This document shows positions 13,701 through 25,300 of a stretch of 64,000 nucleotides of DNA, piece after piece. Source of the DNA: Aplidium turbinatum. Lineage: Eukaryota; Chordata; Ascidiacea; Aplousobranchia; Polyclinidae. Each line of letters opens with the position of its first letter. Position 1 is the stretch's first letter. The DNA lies in assembly GCA_918807975.1 (NCBI GenBank), contig OU964919.1:16386001-16450000 (forward strand), written 5' to 3'. The notes under the pieces were generated by a model that worked only from the letters and a program-made list of their open reading frames with translations, was not told the DNA's origin and did not search any database. A program made the position numbers and the translations under genes.

Positions 13701-15904
13701 ATTTTGGATGCTAGAACGTCAGCAGGACTTTACTGCAGCAGCACCAGGCTACCTACCGTTATCACTGTGTCGTAAAATCTACCGCTGCATTATTATCATT
13801 TGAATAGTATCAACTAAACATGATATCAAGTATACTCATGCATTTATTTTGGCCACACACACTTTGTACAAACGAGGAGAGGTCAAATACGCTGTACCTG
13901 AGTATGCGACATTTGACGGCAGACCTCAAGCTGTAGTTGCACCAAATTTTGTGATAACACTATGACCCTCCAGTTGTCCACCTTCTTTTTGAGCGAGCAA
14001 TCCCCTACTTCTACCATCCTTAGCTGGAGCCCAAACCAAATGTGGTTAGGTCACTTACTTGCTTATAGATTTGTCCCAGGCGTAAAACGTAATTGTGATA
14101 TGACGATATTCCCACACCGTTTTCTTGTTGTAATAAATTCTAAATTCATCATTTTCACCTTGAATCAAGATTTGCTTGTAGTTTAAGTAGCTGTCCAGAA
14201 GTAGGCTCGGCTCGGATTCTGTTTTACATCAACAAACAAAAGTAGGGCTATCAGAATTTTTTTTTTTCAATAATAATCAAGCTAAAGATTGTCATTTTTT
14301 CTCTACAGCCTATGTAAGCTAATAGCGGTATCAATCGTTATAGCGAAAGCTAAAGTCAATTTTATTTAAATGAAAGTCAAAAAGGATGATATGGTAGATA
14401 GAGTCAGGGATATCTAAAGAAAGGGATACGAAGGCTCACAGCAATTGCCTTATTTACACGACACTAGAGGGGTGGTAGTTGGTATTGTGTGAAACCTGCG
14501 GTTCTTTTTAAAATTACAAAAAGTTTTGCAGTGCTGCTGGTGCAGTCAGCTACAGAAGACAGTTAGCACATGTTATTCAGACCATATTCAAAGAATACTT
14601 GTTTGGAAAGACTGTTGATAGGTTGTCAGTAACCTTGTTTTCTTAACAAAGCGTTTGCAGTAGGCTAGGCGTAAAGCAAGTATACGGGTATAGTTCAATT
14701 AACAAGTAATTATGAGTATTCAGTGAATATCCATGCCTGATGGTAATACTTCAATGCAGGTTATCATCGATGCCAATTGTAATTCTGCGATAAACAGAGA
14801 TTTTGTACAATAACCAGAAGCCCTTCTAAAATCCTTCGTATCCAGTTTTTTAGATATCCCTGGACAGAGTTTATCTGGTTATTACGTAAAATTTTACATA
14901 CAAATTTAATACTGGACTATTAATTTTACAATATTCGAATTTTGCATATTTAGTTACAGTTAACGTTTAATTATTTAGAGAGGTAAGAAACTCAGAAGCA
15001 GCATAGCAAATAAACCCGCTGCTGCTTCAGAAACAAACTGTTTACATCCAATCGAATTGATAAAAACATTGAAATGTTACAACAATGTCACTAAAAACCG
15101 TGGATGTACAGTATAAATTGTAGGTTTTAAAATATTTCAAGCAATGCTTTGTACAGAAAGAAAATTAAAAAGTTGTTTTCTTTCAGTATGAAATTGCACA
15201 ATTTTGTTTTATTTGAGTAGAAACTTTATGTTTCTCGGCAATCGAGTGTACCAAAAATTGACAACGATAAATACGTGTCTCGCCCATGAAGCTAGGCTCA
15301 TCAGTATCGCACCACTAATTCATGCCACATAGTTTTCAACCGCTGCTTTTGTCAATCAATTGAATCCTTATCTTTGTGGAAAGAAAGCAACTAAACTAAC
15401 TGTCGTCAAGGATATGCACTGTTGAGAAGGAGCGATCTTCTTGGCGTCAGCACTACCTGACTACTCACTATAAAACAGCGAGCATTGTGTTTCACCGGTA
15501 TGGTTAGCGAAACACAATGCTCGCTGTTCTATAGCAAGTAGTCAGGTAGTGCTGACGCCAGGGAGACCACTCCTTCTCAATAGAAAAGTTATGTCATGGC
15601 ATATAGCCTACAGTTTATCAACTGACTATCAAGATATGCATTGAAGCAAAACGCGATTTAGATTATTTATCTTATTTCAACTATAAAATGAGATTGGTAA
15701 GCTTGTATTGTATACAATTTCTCTGAAATATCACCGACCTGTTTGTGAAGAGTTGTTAGCAGCAGAGATGCATATATCACAAAGTCGTCTTTTCAGTCGA
15801 TAAGGACACATTATGGATGTTGCATTACTATTGTAGCCAAAAACTGTATTGAATGCGAGCAAACACAAAATGCAGCATTTAAACAAGAGCTTCAGACTTT
15901 GCAT
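4787..15904 (-). CDS. Gene A: orphan type I single-pass membrane receptor, 774 aa, 9 exons
   Basis: Exons in gene order: 15904-15739, 14218-14059, 13360-13158, 12971-12786, 12609-12481, 12254-11973, 7480-7254, 6117-6015, 5655-4787. All phases agree (1,2,1,1,1,1,0,1) and the total is exactly 775 codons. Residues 1-23 form a signal peptide (MQSLKLLFKCCILCLLAF...). The ectodomain (about 24-405) is Cys-containing, with a Pro-rich PPRPPPP stretch, and ends in a Thr/Pro stalk. A TM helix follows at about 409-431, then CKRKAVKKF and a tail of about 340 residues rich in Ser and acidic residues. No SEFIR, TIR or kinase domain was seen. The tail has two DSGxxS motifs (532-537 and 575-580), which are beta-TrCP degrons in some cytokine receptors, plus tyrosines in NPYKEI and DIYNQV. 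The donor after exon 5 (GTTGTG) and the one after exon 1 (GTCGGT) are weak. Exon 3 could also start 12 nt later, in phase. I do not recognise the ectodomain family. Confidence 0.8.
6218..7047. mobile_element. hAT element, 830 bp, 8-bp TSD TATGTCAC
   Basis: The left end CAAGGCCGGATTTAGCC and right end (reverse strand) CAGGGCCGGATTTATC are typical hAT termini. The 8-bp duplication TATGTCAC sits at 6210-6217 and 7048-7055. There is no transposase. A dispersed repeat is nested at 6237-6372, and the word TGCCCTAGG occurs near both ends. It lies in intron 7 of gene A. Confidence 0.9.
6237..6372 (+). repeat. Dispersed repeat family R2, copy 1, nested in the hAT
   Basis: It shares long blocks with 18276-18490 and 62318-62535, including GTGGACGGGAAAGCAAGGAA, CACCTTCAGGCATGCCTTTA and TGTCCTGCCAAAGA. 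This copy is cut short where hAT sequence resumes. No coding content or family is recognised. Confidence 0.75.
8742..8870 (+). mobile_element. Lone hAT left end (CAGCGGTTCTCAAC)
   Basis: The sequence starts with the common hAT terminus CAGCGGTTCTCAACTTTTTT and continues about 120 bases, including a small hairpin (ATTAGACC / GGTCTAAT). No matching right end or TSD was found, so it is a truncated remnant. Confidence 0.5.
9112..10420. mobile_element. hAT element, 1309 bp, 8-bp TSD CGCTAGAG
   Basis: The left end CAGGGGTCACCAAA and the inverted right end CAAGGGTCACCAA are hAT termini with GGCCCGC subterminal motifs. The duplication CGCTAGAG lies at 9104-9111 and 10421-10428. I could not recognise a transposase in the internal open frames. 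It hosts the U6 copy at 9641-9742 and sits in intron 6 of gene A. Confidence 0.9.
9641..9742 (-). pseudogene. U6: U6 snRNA retropseudogene
   Basis: The minus strand closely matches U6 spliceosomal RNA nearly end to end. It has the 5' stem (TGCTTCGGCAGAACATATAC), the ATACAGAGAAGATTAGCATG core with the ACAGAGA box and AGC triad, and the 3' GTGAAGCGTTCCATATTT end. Instead of a pol III T-run, the 3' end runs into about 12 A residues. The copy is bracketed by 12-bp direct repeats AGTACTGCAAAA (9613-9624 and 9740-9751). A poly(A) tail and target duplication are the signature of LINE-mediated retroposition. Small changes in the central stem support a dead copy. Confidence 0.85.
15422..15580. mobile_element. 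159-bp foldback MITE
   Basis: TTGAGAAGGAG at the left is answered by CTCCTTCTCAA at the right, and the arms continue with AGTAGTCAGGTAGTGCTGAC and GAAACACAATGCTCGCTGTT in inverted orientation. The loop is only about 17 bases (CACCGGTATGGTTAGC). No clear target duplication is seen. It lies in intron 1 of gene A. Confidence 0.8.
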
Positions 15905-16317
15905 GTCCAAATTTATTTCTACATTTGAAATTCTTAATCTGCAACAGAAATCGAATCGATCACGATTTCTTCGCTTGAGAAATACTTTTCTTGTAATATT
16001 TCGTATATGTATAGCAGTGTACGTTTTATACAAGACGGTGTATATTAAATTTCGGTACCCAAAACACTTAGCTATTAGAATACAGATTCCAACTAAATAT
16101 AGATTATCGTTTTAGGGTGAAAACACGATAAAATCGAAAAATTATTGCAAAATGTTTTTCGTTGGCAAAATTGAATTTGCCAACAAATTCCGTGCTCCAA
16201 CTAACTCAGATATTCTTTCTTGAGATTTTATTCACTTCACTGCTTCAAACAGTCAGTTTTATTGAACTCAAATTGGAGTCTGGTAAAAAAAACAATTTCG
16301 TATAGTTTGTAGCTTTA

Positions 16318-16527
16318 AACTTTAACCCAGTTCATCGTGGTCCTGGAGACGTAGTGTAGTTGATTCGACACCAAGAGATACGACTGTGTCTTGGTAACCC
16401 ACTTTGTTACACGATCAAAGGTGATGAAAAGATTGACTTTCTTGCCTTTCCATTTGTTTAACTTATGTCTTAAACCAAAGTGAAAAAGCTGAAAATAAGC
16501 TTGAATACGAATATCATGACTTTGCAC
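16318..16527 (-). other. Possible orphan exon upstream of gene A
   Basis: An open minus-strand stretch, more GC-rich than its surroundings, encodes a beta-strand-like peptide (KVNLFITFDRVTKW) loosely reminiscent of gene A exon 2 (HITITFYAWDKS). An acceptor-like ACTAG lies upstream, but no donor is clear. It could be a duplicated ectodomain exon remnant or chance. Confidence 0.2.
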
Positions 16528-17137
16528 AATTTCTATTCTAGTTTTATGCTTGACATCGCATTTTATACTTGATCATACATAGATGATACATGATACTAGA
16601 TCATACACTCGCTATCGTATCGTGATATAGGATAACTCAAATCAGCAAGAACAAAACTTTCCCAACCAACATAAATTCAAGTTTTAACTATGTGCACGGT
16701 AATCTTGACGTCATAGTTGTCATTGTTGACACTTGGCCTCAGGGGTTCTACAAGCAAGCATTATTGAACATTGTGAGACATTTTTGGCGCTAAAGTATCA
16801 CCGATTCCTATAAACTGAAAACTGATCTGGGAATTTAATGTTGGACCACATGTATGAGAACATTGTCATTAGGAGAAAGCATGGCTTTTACAGTATTTTT
16901 TTGGACCCATACTATGTTATCATAAGCATTGTTTTCTCTTTGATGGTTAGAAATAAAATTAAATCGAATTACATTGATAAATTAATGCTAATGTTCACAA
17001 CACCATATTTTTCTAGAAACAGAGGTGATATTGCGATTTCTCATAAACTTGTTACAACGTAAATGAGGCTGATGGAATTAGAAGAGTAACAATCATTTCC
17101 TTTAGTAAGTTACAAGTTGAAACTGATTTGTACTACT

Positions 17138-17205
17138 TGATAAAAATCAATGGATAGATATTCAAGAACTTGATAAAAAATCAATGGATAAATATTCAAG
17201 AACTA
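17138..17205. repeat. Tandem duplication, about 34 bp, two copies
   Basis: TTGATAAAAATCAATGGATA...ATTCAAGAACT is repeated almost exactly in tandem. Confidence 0.8.
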
Positions 17206-17214
17206 GCAAGATCA

Positions 17215-17415
17215 AGCCATGATGATTTAGCTCTCAAAACATGCACTTGAGCAACTCACTCTAAGAACAGCTCTCCATTCAGCGTGCACTTAAGGAATGA
17301 AATATTTTGCAAAAAAGCGGAAATATCCGGTTATTACCGGTATCAGTCTTGGTGGCTAGCCGAGCGTGTGTCAGCGGTTCAATGTCTCTGACATATGAGA
17401 AACTGCCATTGTTAT
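17215..17415 (+). repeat. tRNA-derived SINE family S1, 5'-truncated copy
   Basis: It shares the word order CACTTGAGCAACTCA, ACAGCTCT-CATTCAGC, AAGCGGAAA, TATCAGTCTTGGT and GGTTCAATG...GAGAAACTGCC with the copies at 32679 and 36264. The tRNA-like head is largely missing. Confidence 0.6.
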
Positions 17416-17794
17416 GCTTCCAAAGTGGCAAACTCATGCATTTTTTAGTCTACCAGAATTTCAACGTGTTGTTGAAACTTTGTCTTTACCCTACCGAAAC
17501 TTTGAAATAACCTATATTTTGTAAGCAAAAGTAAAGTTAGGCTTTTGTGCTATTTTTTGGGAAACAAAACTATGTCAATTTGAAAGTGTTTTTTCTAAAT
17601 TGAGTGCTCTCCGCCTTAAAAATTATTTTCTTTATCGTTTTATCACTTGATTAGGCTACTTTTAAACTATCAGATCAACCAATCAATCTATGTCTTTCTG
17701 CAATTTATAATCAGAGCCAGCATTTAAACATTGCCCGTTACATTGTAGCAAGATACGTATGTAGAATTGATATCAAGATACGTATGTAGCACAG

Positions 17795-17905
17795 TAGGGC
17801 AGTCCTTAAATGCATTGCTTAAGCGAACAACCTGAGAGCCGAACCAACGCCGCTTGATCTTGTCGAGCTGGTAACCACTAAGCTAACGGGTTTTTACACC
17901 ACACA
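17795..17905 (-). repeat. SINE family S1, head portion on minus strand
   Basis: Read on the minus strand: CCCGTTAGCTTAGTGGTTA (A-box region), then GATCAAGCGGCGTTGGTTCG (B-box region GGTTCGGCTCTC) and GTTCGCTTAAGCAATGCATT. This is the tRNA-derived head shared with 42140-42373 and 32679-32865. Confidence 0.65.
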
Positions 17906-18275
17906 CATCTCTATCTTCTGCTTTTCTTTGCTTCGCAATAATTATTTCCATCATAAAATCTGGCATTGTTATCTTTCACTTTTCATTGTGCTGCTCTTAC
18001 TTTTTTAATGTCTGCCTTCCTTAGTGATCATGTCTTTAAACCAATGAGAATAACCGTTAATCTACACTCATAAGCAAGGTTTTTGCTATCATTATTTGTA
18101 TTAATTTATTTACCGAGTTGTTCAACAGTTTTCTCCTTTCACTTGACATCAATTTTGCCACAGCAATACATTTTCCTATATACCCTTCTCAAAACTTCTG
18201 GCCTTTGTCAGGAAGATTTTCGCAAATTTAAAATCGACGAAACCTGTTCACAGTGTTCAGCGTTGGTCATTTATT

Positions 18276-18490
18276 TTTGTCGAATTTAGGCTTACGCCTA
18301 TAGTGATGGAGGATTTAGTAGTTTAAGTGGGCAGGAAAGCAAGAAAGCCAATTTATTTATACACCTTCAGGATAGCTTTCAAGTGTTCTGCCAAAGACAG
18401 AGCGCCATGCTCTTATGCGTTGTCGCACTACCGCCTTTTCAAACGTCACACGAAGGCTCGGCTATGCAGATGGCTATTATTAATGATATT
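18276..18490 (+). repeat. Dispersed repeat family R2, copy 2
   Basis: Matches 62318-62535 over TTTGTCG...AGGCTTACGCC, AAGTGGGCAGGAAAGCAAG, CACCTTCAGG, TTCTGCCAAAGACA and CATGCTCTTATGCG, continuing to a GGCTATGCAG block. More diverged than the other two copies. Same strand as both. Confidence 0.7.
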
Positions 18491-19632
18491 TATGGGTAAT
18501 TTTGTTTTGCAAATTTGTAGTTCTTACGTGGATTGTACGTTCATTCACATACCCCGTTCTTCAATCTATTAAGTTTTGTGTGTTGAGTTTGTTGTATTTT
18601 TGGAACTATACTAGAAAGTTAAATTTTTTAGTTGCCGTATTATTATAACATAATATAAAATTTGCAATAGAAATCTCTCAACAGAATGTGTAATAGAAAA
18701 TCTCACAATAAAGAAGCTGGCGCTTCATTGCCTTCAACCCTCGACGAAAGGAAGGAACTTAATGATGATGATTAATGTAACATGTGATCCTTCCAGGGAA
18801 AACATCAAAGAAACACACTGTAAATTAAACTTCTTGGGTCCTTTCCGCGAAATGAAAAATGAAAACAATTCAATGTAAAGATCATCAGCTTTCATAGCTT
18901 GTGACTTTGCAAACCCATGAGCAATCTCAAACTGGGTTTCCCTTAGCAATTGGACTTTTTCAAATGTCAATTATAAAGCAAAAAATCTTAAAAACGTCAC
19001 TCGTCAATATTATTTGACAAGCAACGGCTTCTGAGCAAGAAACTTATAATCAATTTTAACATTTCGCAACGTTAATAAAGGTTTTCATTGGTGCAATAAT
19101 TGGCCGGTGATTTTAAGGTCTTGAGGCGATGAGAGTGAACTGAAAATAACCGTTGTTTGCGTCTGCCAAGTCTTTTGACTGCAGCTGAGTTGATTTTTTT
19201 ACACGTAGCTTTATGAACTACCATTTTGCTTTTTACAGTATATGTAACGCTTGAATACATCTGAATGTTAACAAATTATTTTACAAGTGTAAATTGAATG
19301 AACTATTTCAGCTTTATGCTGCGTGTCTGCTGTCGTAATAACGGTTTGTCACGAGCTTTCGAAACGTAGTTGCCTGGTCATATGCAGATTAACAAATTAA
19401 GTCACCAAAACTAGGACACGTATTCTTCTAAAGATTGTCAGTCATTTCTAGTTATTGGTTTTGCATTGCCATAACTTTTGAACAATATAAATGAAAACAA
19501 ACAAACACTGTTGGCGAATTCAGCCTACCTATGAATAAAGTTAAGTGGAAGCAAACTACTGTAATGAACGATCAAACACACAAATCATTAGGCCTATCCT
19601 ACAATAATGGTTGTTCGATGTAGAGTTTAGAC

Positions 19633-20351
19633 CAGTGGTGAGCAACCTTTTTGTGACTGTGGACCACAAATTTTTTTAGAAATCTCTGTGGACCATAGCC
19701 TTTTTTGTATATCAGATTTATAATTGTGGCTTAAGTTTAGAAAAACAACATATTTATAAGTAACGAATTTAACCAAATATTTATAAGTAACAATTAACCA
19801 AATATCATCAAAATTTACGTTAGTGACTGCCTTGTTCTTGATGTTTGTCACACATTAAGTCATAATTACAAGTAAAAGTTTGATTCAATCTTAATCTTAC
19901 TGTACCACGCTTATTAATATCAAGTCGGTTTCTTTTTTTACAAAAAATGTCATTAATAACAGAAAATCCATAAATAATTTAACTTCCTTCATTGAATCAT
20001 TTTTCGTTCTTATGCCACATTGAATGCAAACTGAGATAGGTCCATCAGCTGTGAAACCAAACAACGAAAAATCCTGCTTATACTGTCTCACTATTTTTGC
20101 TTTTTTATGAACAGGAGGAGCCATTTTAAGAACAATTTAAAACCTAAAAAAGCCAGGTACTGGTTAGCAACCTTGCTCAGGCAATCCACACTGAATATAC
20201 TTCAGCGGCATATAAGATAATCAGTCTTCTGCTCTATTACTCAGTCAGTTACTTTTAACAATATCGTTATGTTATCCGCTAACTATCGTGGACCACCGAA
20301 AATTCTCTGTGGACCACTTGTGGTCCACCTGGACCACGTTGCTCTTCACTG
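19633..20351 (-). mobile_element. hAT element, 719 bp, TSD GTTTAGAC, with transposase N-terminal fragment
   Basis: The ends are CAGTGGTGAGCAACC and (inverted) CAGTGAAGAGCAACG, with GTGGTCCAC-rich subterminal repeats. The duplication GTTTAGAC lies at 19625-19632 and 20352-20359. On the minus strand, 20124-19897 begins MAPPVHKKAKIVRQYKQDF and contains PISVCIQCG and KNDSMKEVKL, resembling the N-terminus of hAT transposases of the ZBED5/FAM200 type. The fragment ends without the rest of the enzyme, so the element is non-autonomous. Confidence 0.85.
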
Positions 20352-21084
20352 GTTTAGACCATGGATATTTACTGTTTTCGATAATGTGAGATGAATATTT
20401 AAAAAATGGTGCAACTGGTCTTCTGTAAATTGTATTTTTAGCTTGACATCGGTAACTTAATTTATCTTTTTGTAACTAAATAGGTTTTCCTTTTTTGTTG
20501 CAAAACAACACTACATCTGTGGTAGCAATGGACCTTACTCTTACTAGAAAGCTATTTTCTGTATCAACTGAATGTGGACACAGAACTAGTTGTCTCATCG
20601 TTAGAAAACCTCAAGTATAAAATCCAGCAGATGTTAATAAAAGAATAAAATAGGCGATGGTACTTTTGGCTGCGAAACAAAAAACAGCTCTCTCATCATT
20701 GAATCATGCAACTGTCGACTGCTTTCAGTTTGCACACTTTCAATCACCGTACGACGTTAAGTTGTGAAACAAGAATTTAGAGAAGCCAGCCAGACTGCAG
20801 TTTGGGCTGGTCATACTGTCCTGTTTTTTTACCTTGAGGCGTTTTAACACTTTTTGTTCAAAATAACAGTAAGTCATGTCCATCTTCGACAAAACCTACT
20901 TATTGCATAACAGCTCAGCGACTTAGTGTTTGAAACAGCTACGGATTAGCCCCAATAGGGATTTGCAGTAATTTTTGTTTTGTTTATTGCTTTTATGAAT
21001 TTTTTTTGTAATTAAATTTCACTTCACTTTTCAGGTCAGACAATATAATGAAACCATTGAAAATTCTCAGCAATTCTTTTTTGT

Positions 21085-21185
21085 CTGCGATGCGGTCTTC
21101 AGCCAAATTCACTCTGCCAATCTCGGTAACCGGCCCTGCGTCAGGGGTTCAAAGTCTTTATAAGTATGTGAAATTGCCAGGAATA
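21085..21185 (+). repeat. SINE family S1, 3' portion
   Basis: Contains CTGCCAATCTCGGTAACCGG and GGGGTTCAAAGTCTTTATAA followed by GAAATTGCC. This parallels the 3' half of the copy at 36264-36480 (CTGTCAATCTCGGTAGCAAG, GTGGTTCAAAGCC). Confidence 0.5.
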
Positions 21186-22351
21186 ACTTATCATAGGCTT
21201 TGTTGCTCTGAGGAAAAAGATTAAAAACCAAATCAATTTCTTCAGGAGTTGTTTAGGACTTTGTCCTTGACACGGTGTCGTTTTATGCACCAAACCACGA
21301 TTAAGCTTCATAAAATAACAAAAACTTTTTTTCCCTTCATATGTTCCTGATGTGCAAGTATATTTCAATCTTGCATGTTAGTGTTAAGTATTAATTTTGA
21401 TGCTTTGTCAATATTCCAAAGATGTAGGTTTGACAATCAAAATTGAATGTATTCAGTAGCGGATATAACCTCTAAAAAAATATCGAGCAGTGAGCACCAC
21501 AATTCCAAAGAAATGTAACTCAAAGAGGGTAATAACAATGAGTAACTTGAAGGTCCGAAGAAGCAGCAAATATATGTGGACACCACTGGGCAGCGTTGAC
21601 GCAAAGGTGCGCAGCTGCGCAATTACGCAGTGAAATTTTATTCTTGCGCACTTGCAACGCTATAAATTTAAAATAAAAATAAAAACTTTAATTTCCACTC
21701 TACAAATGCAGCCTTAAAATCATAAAGCGAACAAAAATTATTTTACGCAAGGAAAATTTTTTTTTGGAGACCACTGCCGATAGGGTGACGGAAGTGGTCT
21801 CCAAGAGGAATTAATATGCATAGCCCAAGAAGCAGGAAAAATTCTGTGTCATTATCTGTGTGATATCCTACAGTATTTATAGAAGGTTCATGATTGACTC
21901 AAAGCTTTGCAGTCTGATGTCAACATCTAAAAGACAGGAATACAATCATACAACCACAACATGTCCAAGTCTTTCATTCTTAATTCTGAAAAATAAATTT
22001 AAGCTATGTCAAAAACTATTTACTGCTTGAGTTCCTGCAGTGGTTCAGACGTAAGAAAAATCTTGTGTTCTACTTAGATTCATGTCATTGCAGACTCATG
22101 GATAGCAAAATGTAGGCGTGCCAGTAGTATTGGTTCAGATGTTCCTCGCACTTGGATATGAATTTTAGTTCTTGTAGAATCGCTGAAAACGATTAACGTA
22201 GTTTAAAAACAGCCTATAGGCTAATTCCATGATAAGTTCAAGTTGCATAAAATATTTTTTTTAAAAGATAATTTTCAAAATGAAAATTGTTGAATTTTCT
22301 TGCAACTAAATGGAGTAGTCAATAAATGGAGTAGTCACTTATCTGCACCCA

Positions 22352-25300
22352 TCATTGCTTCTCCACTGAACTCTGTCCAAATGACAAATTCTTTGCATAA
22401 TCAATAAAAAGGAATAAAAACCAACTTACGTTGTTGAAAGCATCCATCCCGTTAAAATTGCTGTTCTTGTTTTTCTTTTTTTCAAAGAACCAATACGCGA
22501 AGAGAAAAGAGATAAGAAGGAAAACCAATATGGCCAACAGGATTATGATGAACATCCAATAAACAATTCCTCCAACATAGGCATCGTTTGAGGAGGATGC
22601 AGTAGTTGTTGGAACTGTTGTTGGCGCTTGCTGTACTGCGGCTTAAAAATAGTTTCATAAGTCATCCGAGAACTCATTGCCACAAACTAATCATAGTAAT
22701 GACCACCAACTACTATTTTTCTTCTAACCATGGCCACCTGGACATGGCCACCTCTTTAGGGTGGCCATGTTCTAACCTAAAAATAACACAAACTTTTTTA
22801 ATTGTTTCAAGTCAATAAACAATTTCTTCTTCAGATACGTTTAGTTTGGCTTTAGCTCCTTTTATTTTTTTTATGAAAAGCATTAAGTCAGTAGGTGGGC
22901 ACATCATAACTTATACGTAACATCCTAAAAATTCACTCCAAGGTTTATAAGATGCGTAAAGCATTTGAATCTTTACAGCTAGACTGTTTGTAACTAACAA
23001 GTAAATCACCCAAGCTATGAGTTTCTAAAGAAACGACTAGGCCATAGTATTTTTGTTATACCCAACAACATACGATAACACAAAAACACAAATTTTAATT
23101 GATTTTGTAACCTGCACGTGTGCTCACTCACTTCTTGGCGGATGATAAATAAATTTTGTGTGTTTTAATTTGTTGAGTATAAAAATAAATAAATATATAA
23201 ATAAAGAAATGATAAAATGGCCTGAACATTACAAAACTTTGCTATTAACAGTTTAAACCTCAATGAAAACGAAACAAATAAATTACACCAATAACAGCCT
23301 CTTACCATATCGTTTGTGATAACACCACTTGTCATATTTAAGGGAGTTAGTTGTTTGGTAGCAACAGCTCCTCGATTCACAAGTACTCTCGTTTATGTCT
23401 TCCCAGCCACAGTCAATACGATCTTTCATTGGTATTTTATCACATGTAAAATCTGCAATATATATTATTATTTCTTTGCATCACATAAAAAGTCCATAGA
23501 ATTCAAATTTTTAACAATCATTACAGAAAATCTCAGACTAACACAACACCATGCAGGCTACAGCAAACATCATACAAAATTCTGTTGTTGTGAATATAAA
23601 ATGTAGAATTGAAATAGTAATCAGAAGACATAACATTGCGCAAAAGTGGATTAATTGATCTTTTGCAGCGTTCTACAAATGCATAGCAATTTTTTCTAAA
23701 TACAGTACGTAGAGCATCAAAAGTTAAAACGTCGTTTTGTACCTGAGTACATAGCCTAACTAGGCTACTACATATACTGTACATTACTACGGCTTAGAGA
23801 TAAGCAAAACAAAAAGTACTTCGGCAATTTTACAAAATAGAATCTTGTTTTAAAATTAAAACGTTTTATTTTGGTGTCGATTGATTTCACATTTTACATT
23901 CTCGTTGAAAAATTTCGTGTTGTTTTGCAGAGTGAAAAATTCTTTCCAAACGCCTCTTGTTTTTGATACTTACTTTCCAATATCACATCATGGTCTTGGT
24001 TGCAAGCGTTTCCTTTACAGCAAAAGTTGCAAAATGCTTGAGCGAGACCGGGAACGCAATGATGATCATACTTGCCAAGCACCGCTTCGCATGCTTCATA
24101 CGCAATACACCCTCTAGTGACAAAGCTAGAAAATATAAACAAATATAGAAACCATCAGCAAAAATAATAGAAACCATCAGCAACGTGACAAGCTGTATGT
24201 CACAAGTTGGCAAATTTTAGCATTTAAACAGCCATTTAATTCATATTTCTACTGCATTGAAATCTACTCAGATCCATGATAAATTGATAGGCTGAAAACG
24301 CAGCTACATTGGAAGGCCAACATTTTACGTTCCACGAAATGACTATTTTTCAAAAAGAATATAGTTTTAATGATTTTTTTACGACAGTAGTGGTAAACTC
24401 TAACTAGCATCTTAAAAAATAAAAACAATTCAAACATTAACTGACCTTGCGTCTTAAGAGCAGAAGAATGAAAAGAGCCGCATGTAATTCTAGAGTGGCG
24501 TAGTTGCCAATCTTTTTTTTTACTTTAAATGAACAAAGTTGGCCGTATGAGGGAGAAACAAAGTGGTACACAAATATTGCCGATTTTTAGGAAAGCCTAT
24601 AGCCGTTCTAACAACAAAATATGAGGCCTGAAAGTTCTGTATATTATCTTACTGTATTAGCCTACTTATTTTGTTATAAACCTTGAATTGTTTTAAGTCA
24701 TGCATGTCTGCTGGAGACGTCATTGAAAATCATTAAAAGACAATACACAAAGCAAAGAAAAATATATCTTACGCTTGTCCACCGTCAGTGTAATATCGAA
24801 GGATTGTGAAACATCTTTGCTGGTTTAATTGACAAGTTTGCCAAATCGTGGAATTGGTATTATTGATGGTCGAATTATTTGTTACTGCACAATATGTATG
24901 AATGGCTGCAAAAACATTTTTGTTAGACATCAAAATCTAATTCCATTCAGCAAATCTGAACATCTCTTTCACGTGAAGTTTAAATTTGGCTTACAGACTG
25001 GCATGAAAACGAGTTAGTGCCAATTTTTGATTGCAGTTTACATGAAACAAAGAATGAGACAAATATTGAACTTCTTTGCCTCGGTCCCCTGGTCATGAGA
25101 TAATTTTCGAACTCATTGACACATAGTCTAAGTAAATTTTGTATGTGATTAATATGAGTTCAATTATCATTTGCTGCACAAATTTTTGCTTTACTGGGTA
25201 AAATGTTTCATGTTTTACCCTTTTCATGTTTTACCATAAGAGTGGATAGCCAATATTTTCGTTATTACAGAATATTTTTTTTTTACAAATTGCTTAATTA

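Larger units (their letters stand above)
15905..22351. other. Intergenic region between gene A (5' end) and gene B (3' end)
   Basis: Both neighbours are on the minus strand. The region holds a possible orphan exon (16.3-16.5 kb), a duplicated AT-rich block, SINE and R2 repeat copies, and one hAT. It presumably contains the gene A promoter just above 15904, but no TATA or other element is clear. A short perfect GGAGACCACT / AGTGGTCTCC hairpin lies near 21.78 kb. Confidence 0.6.
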
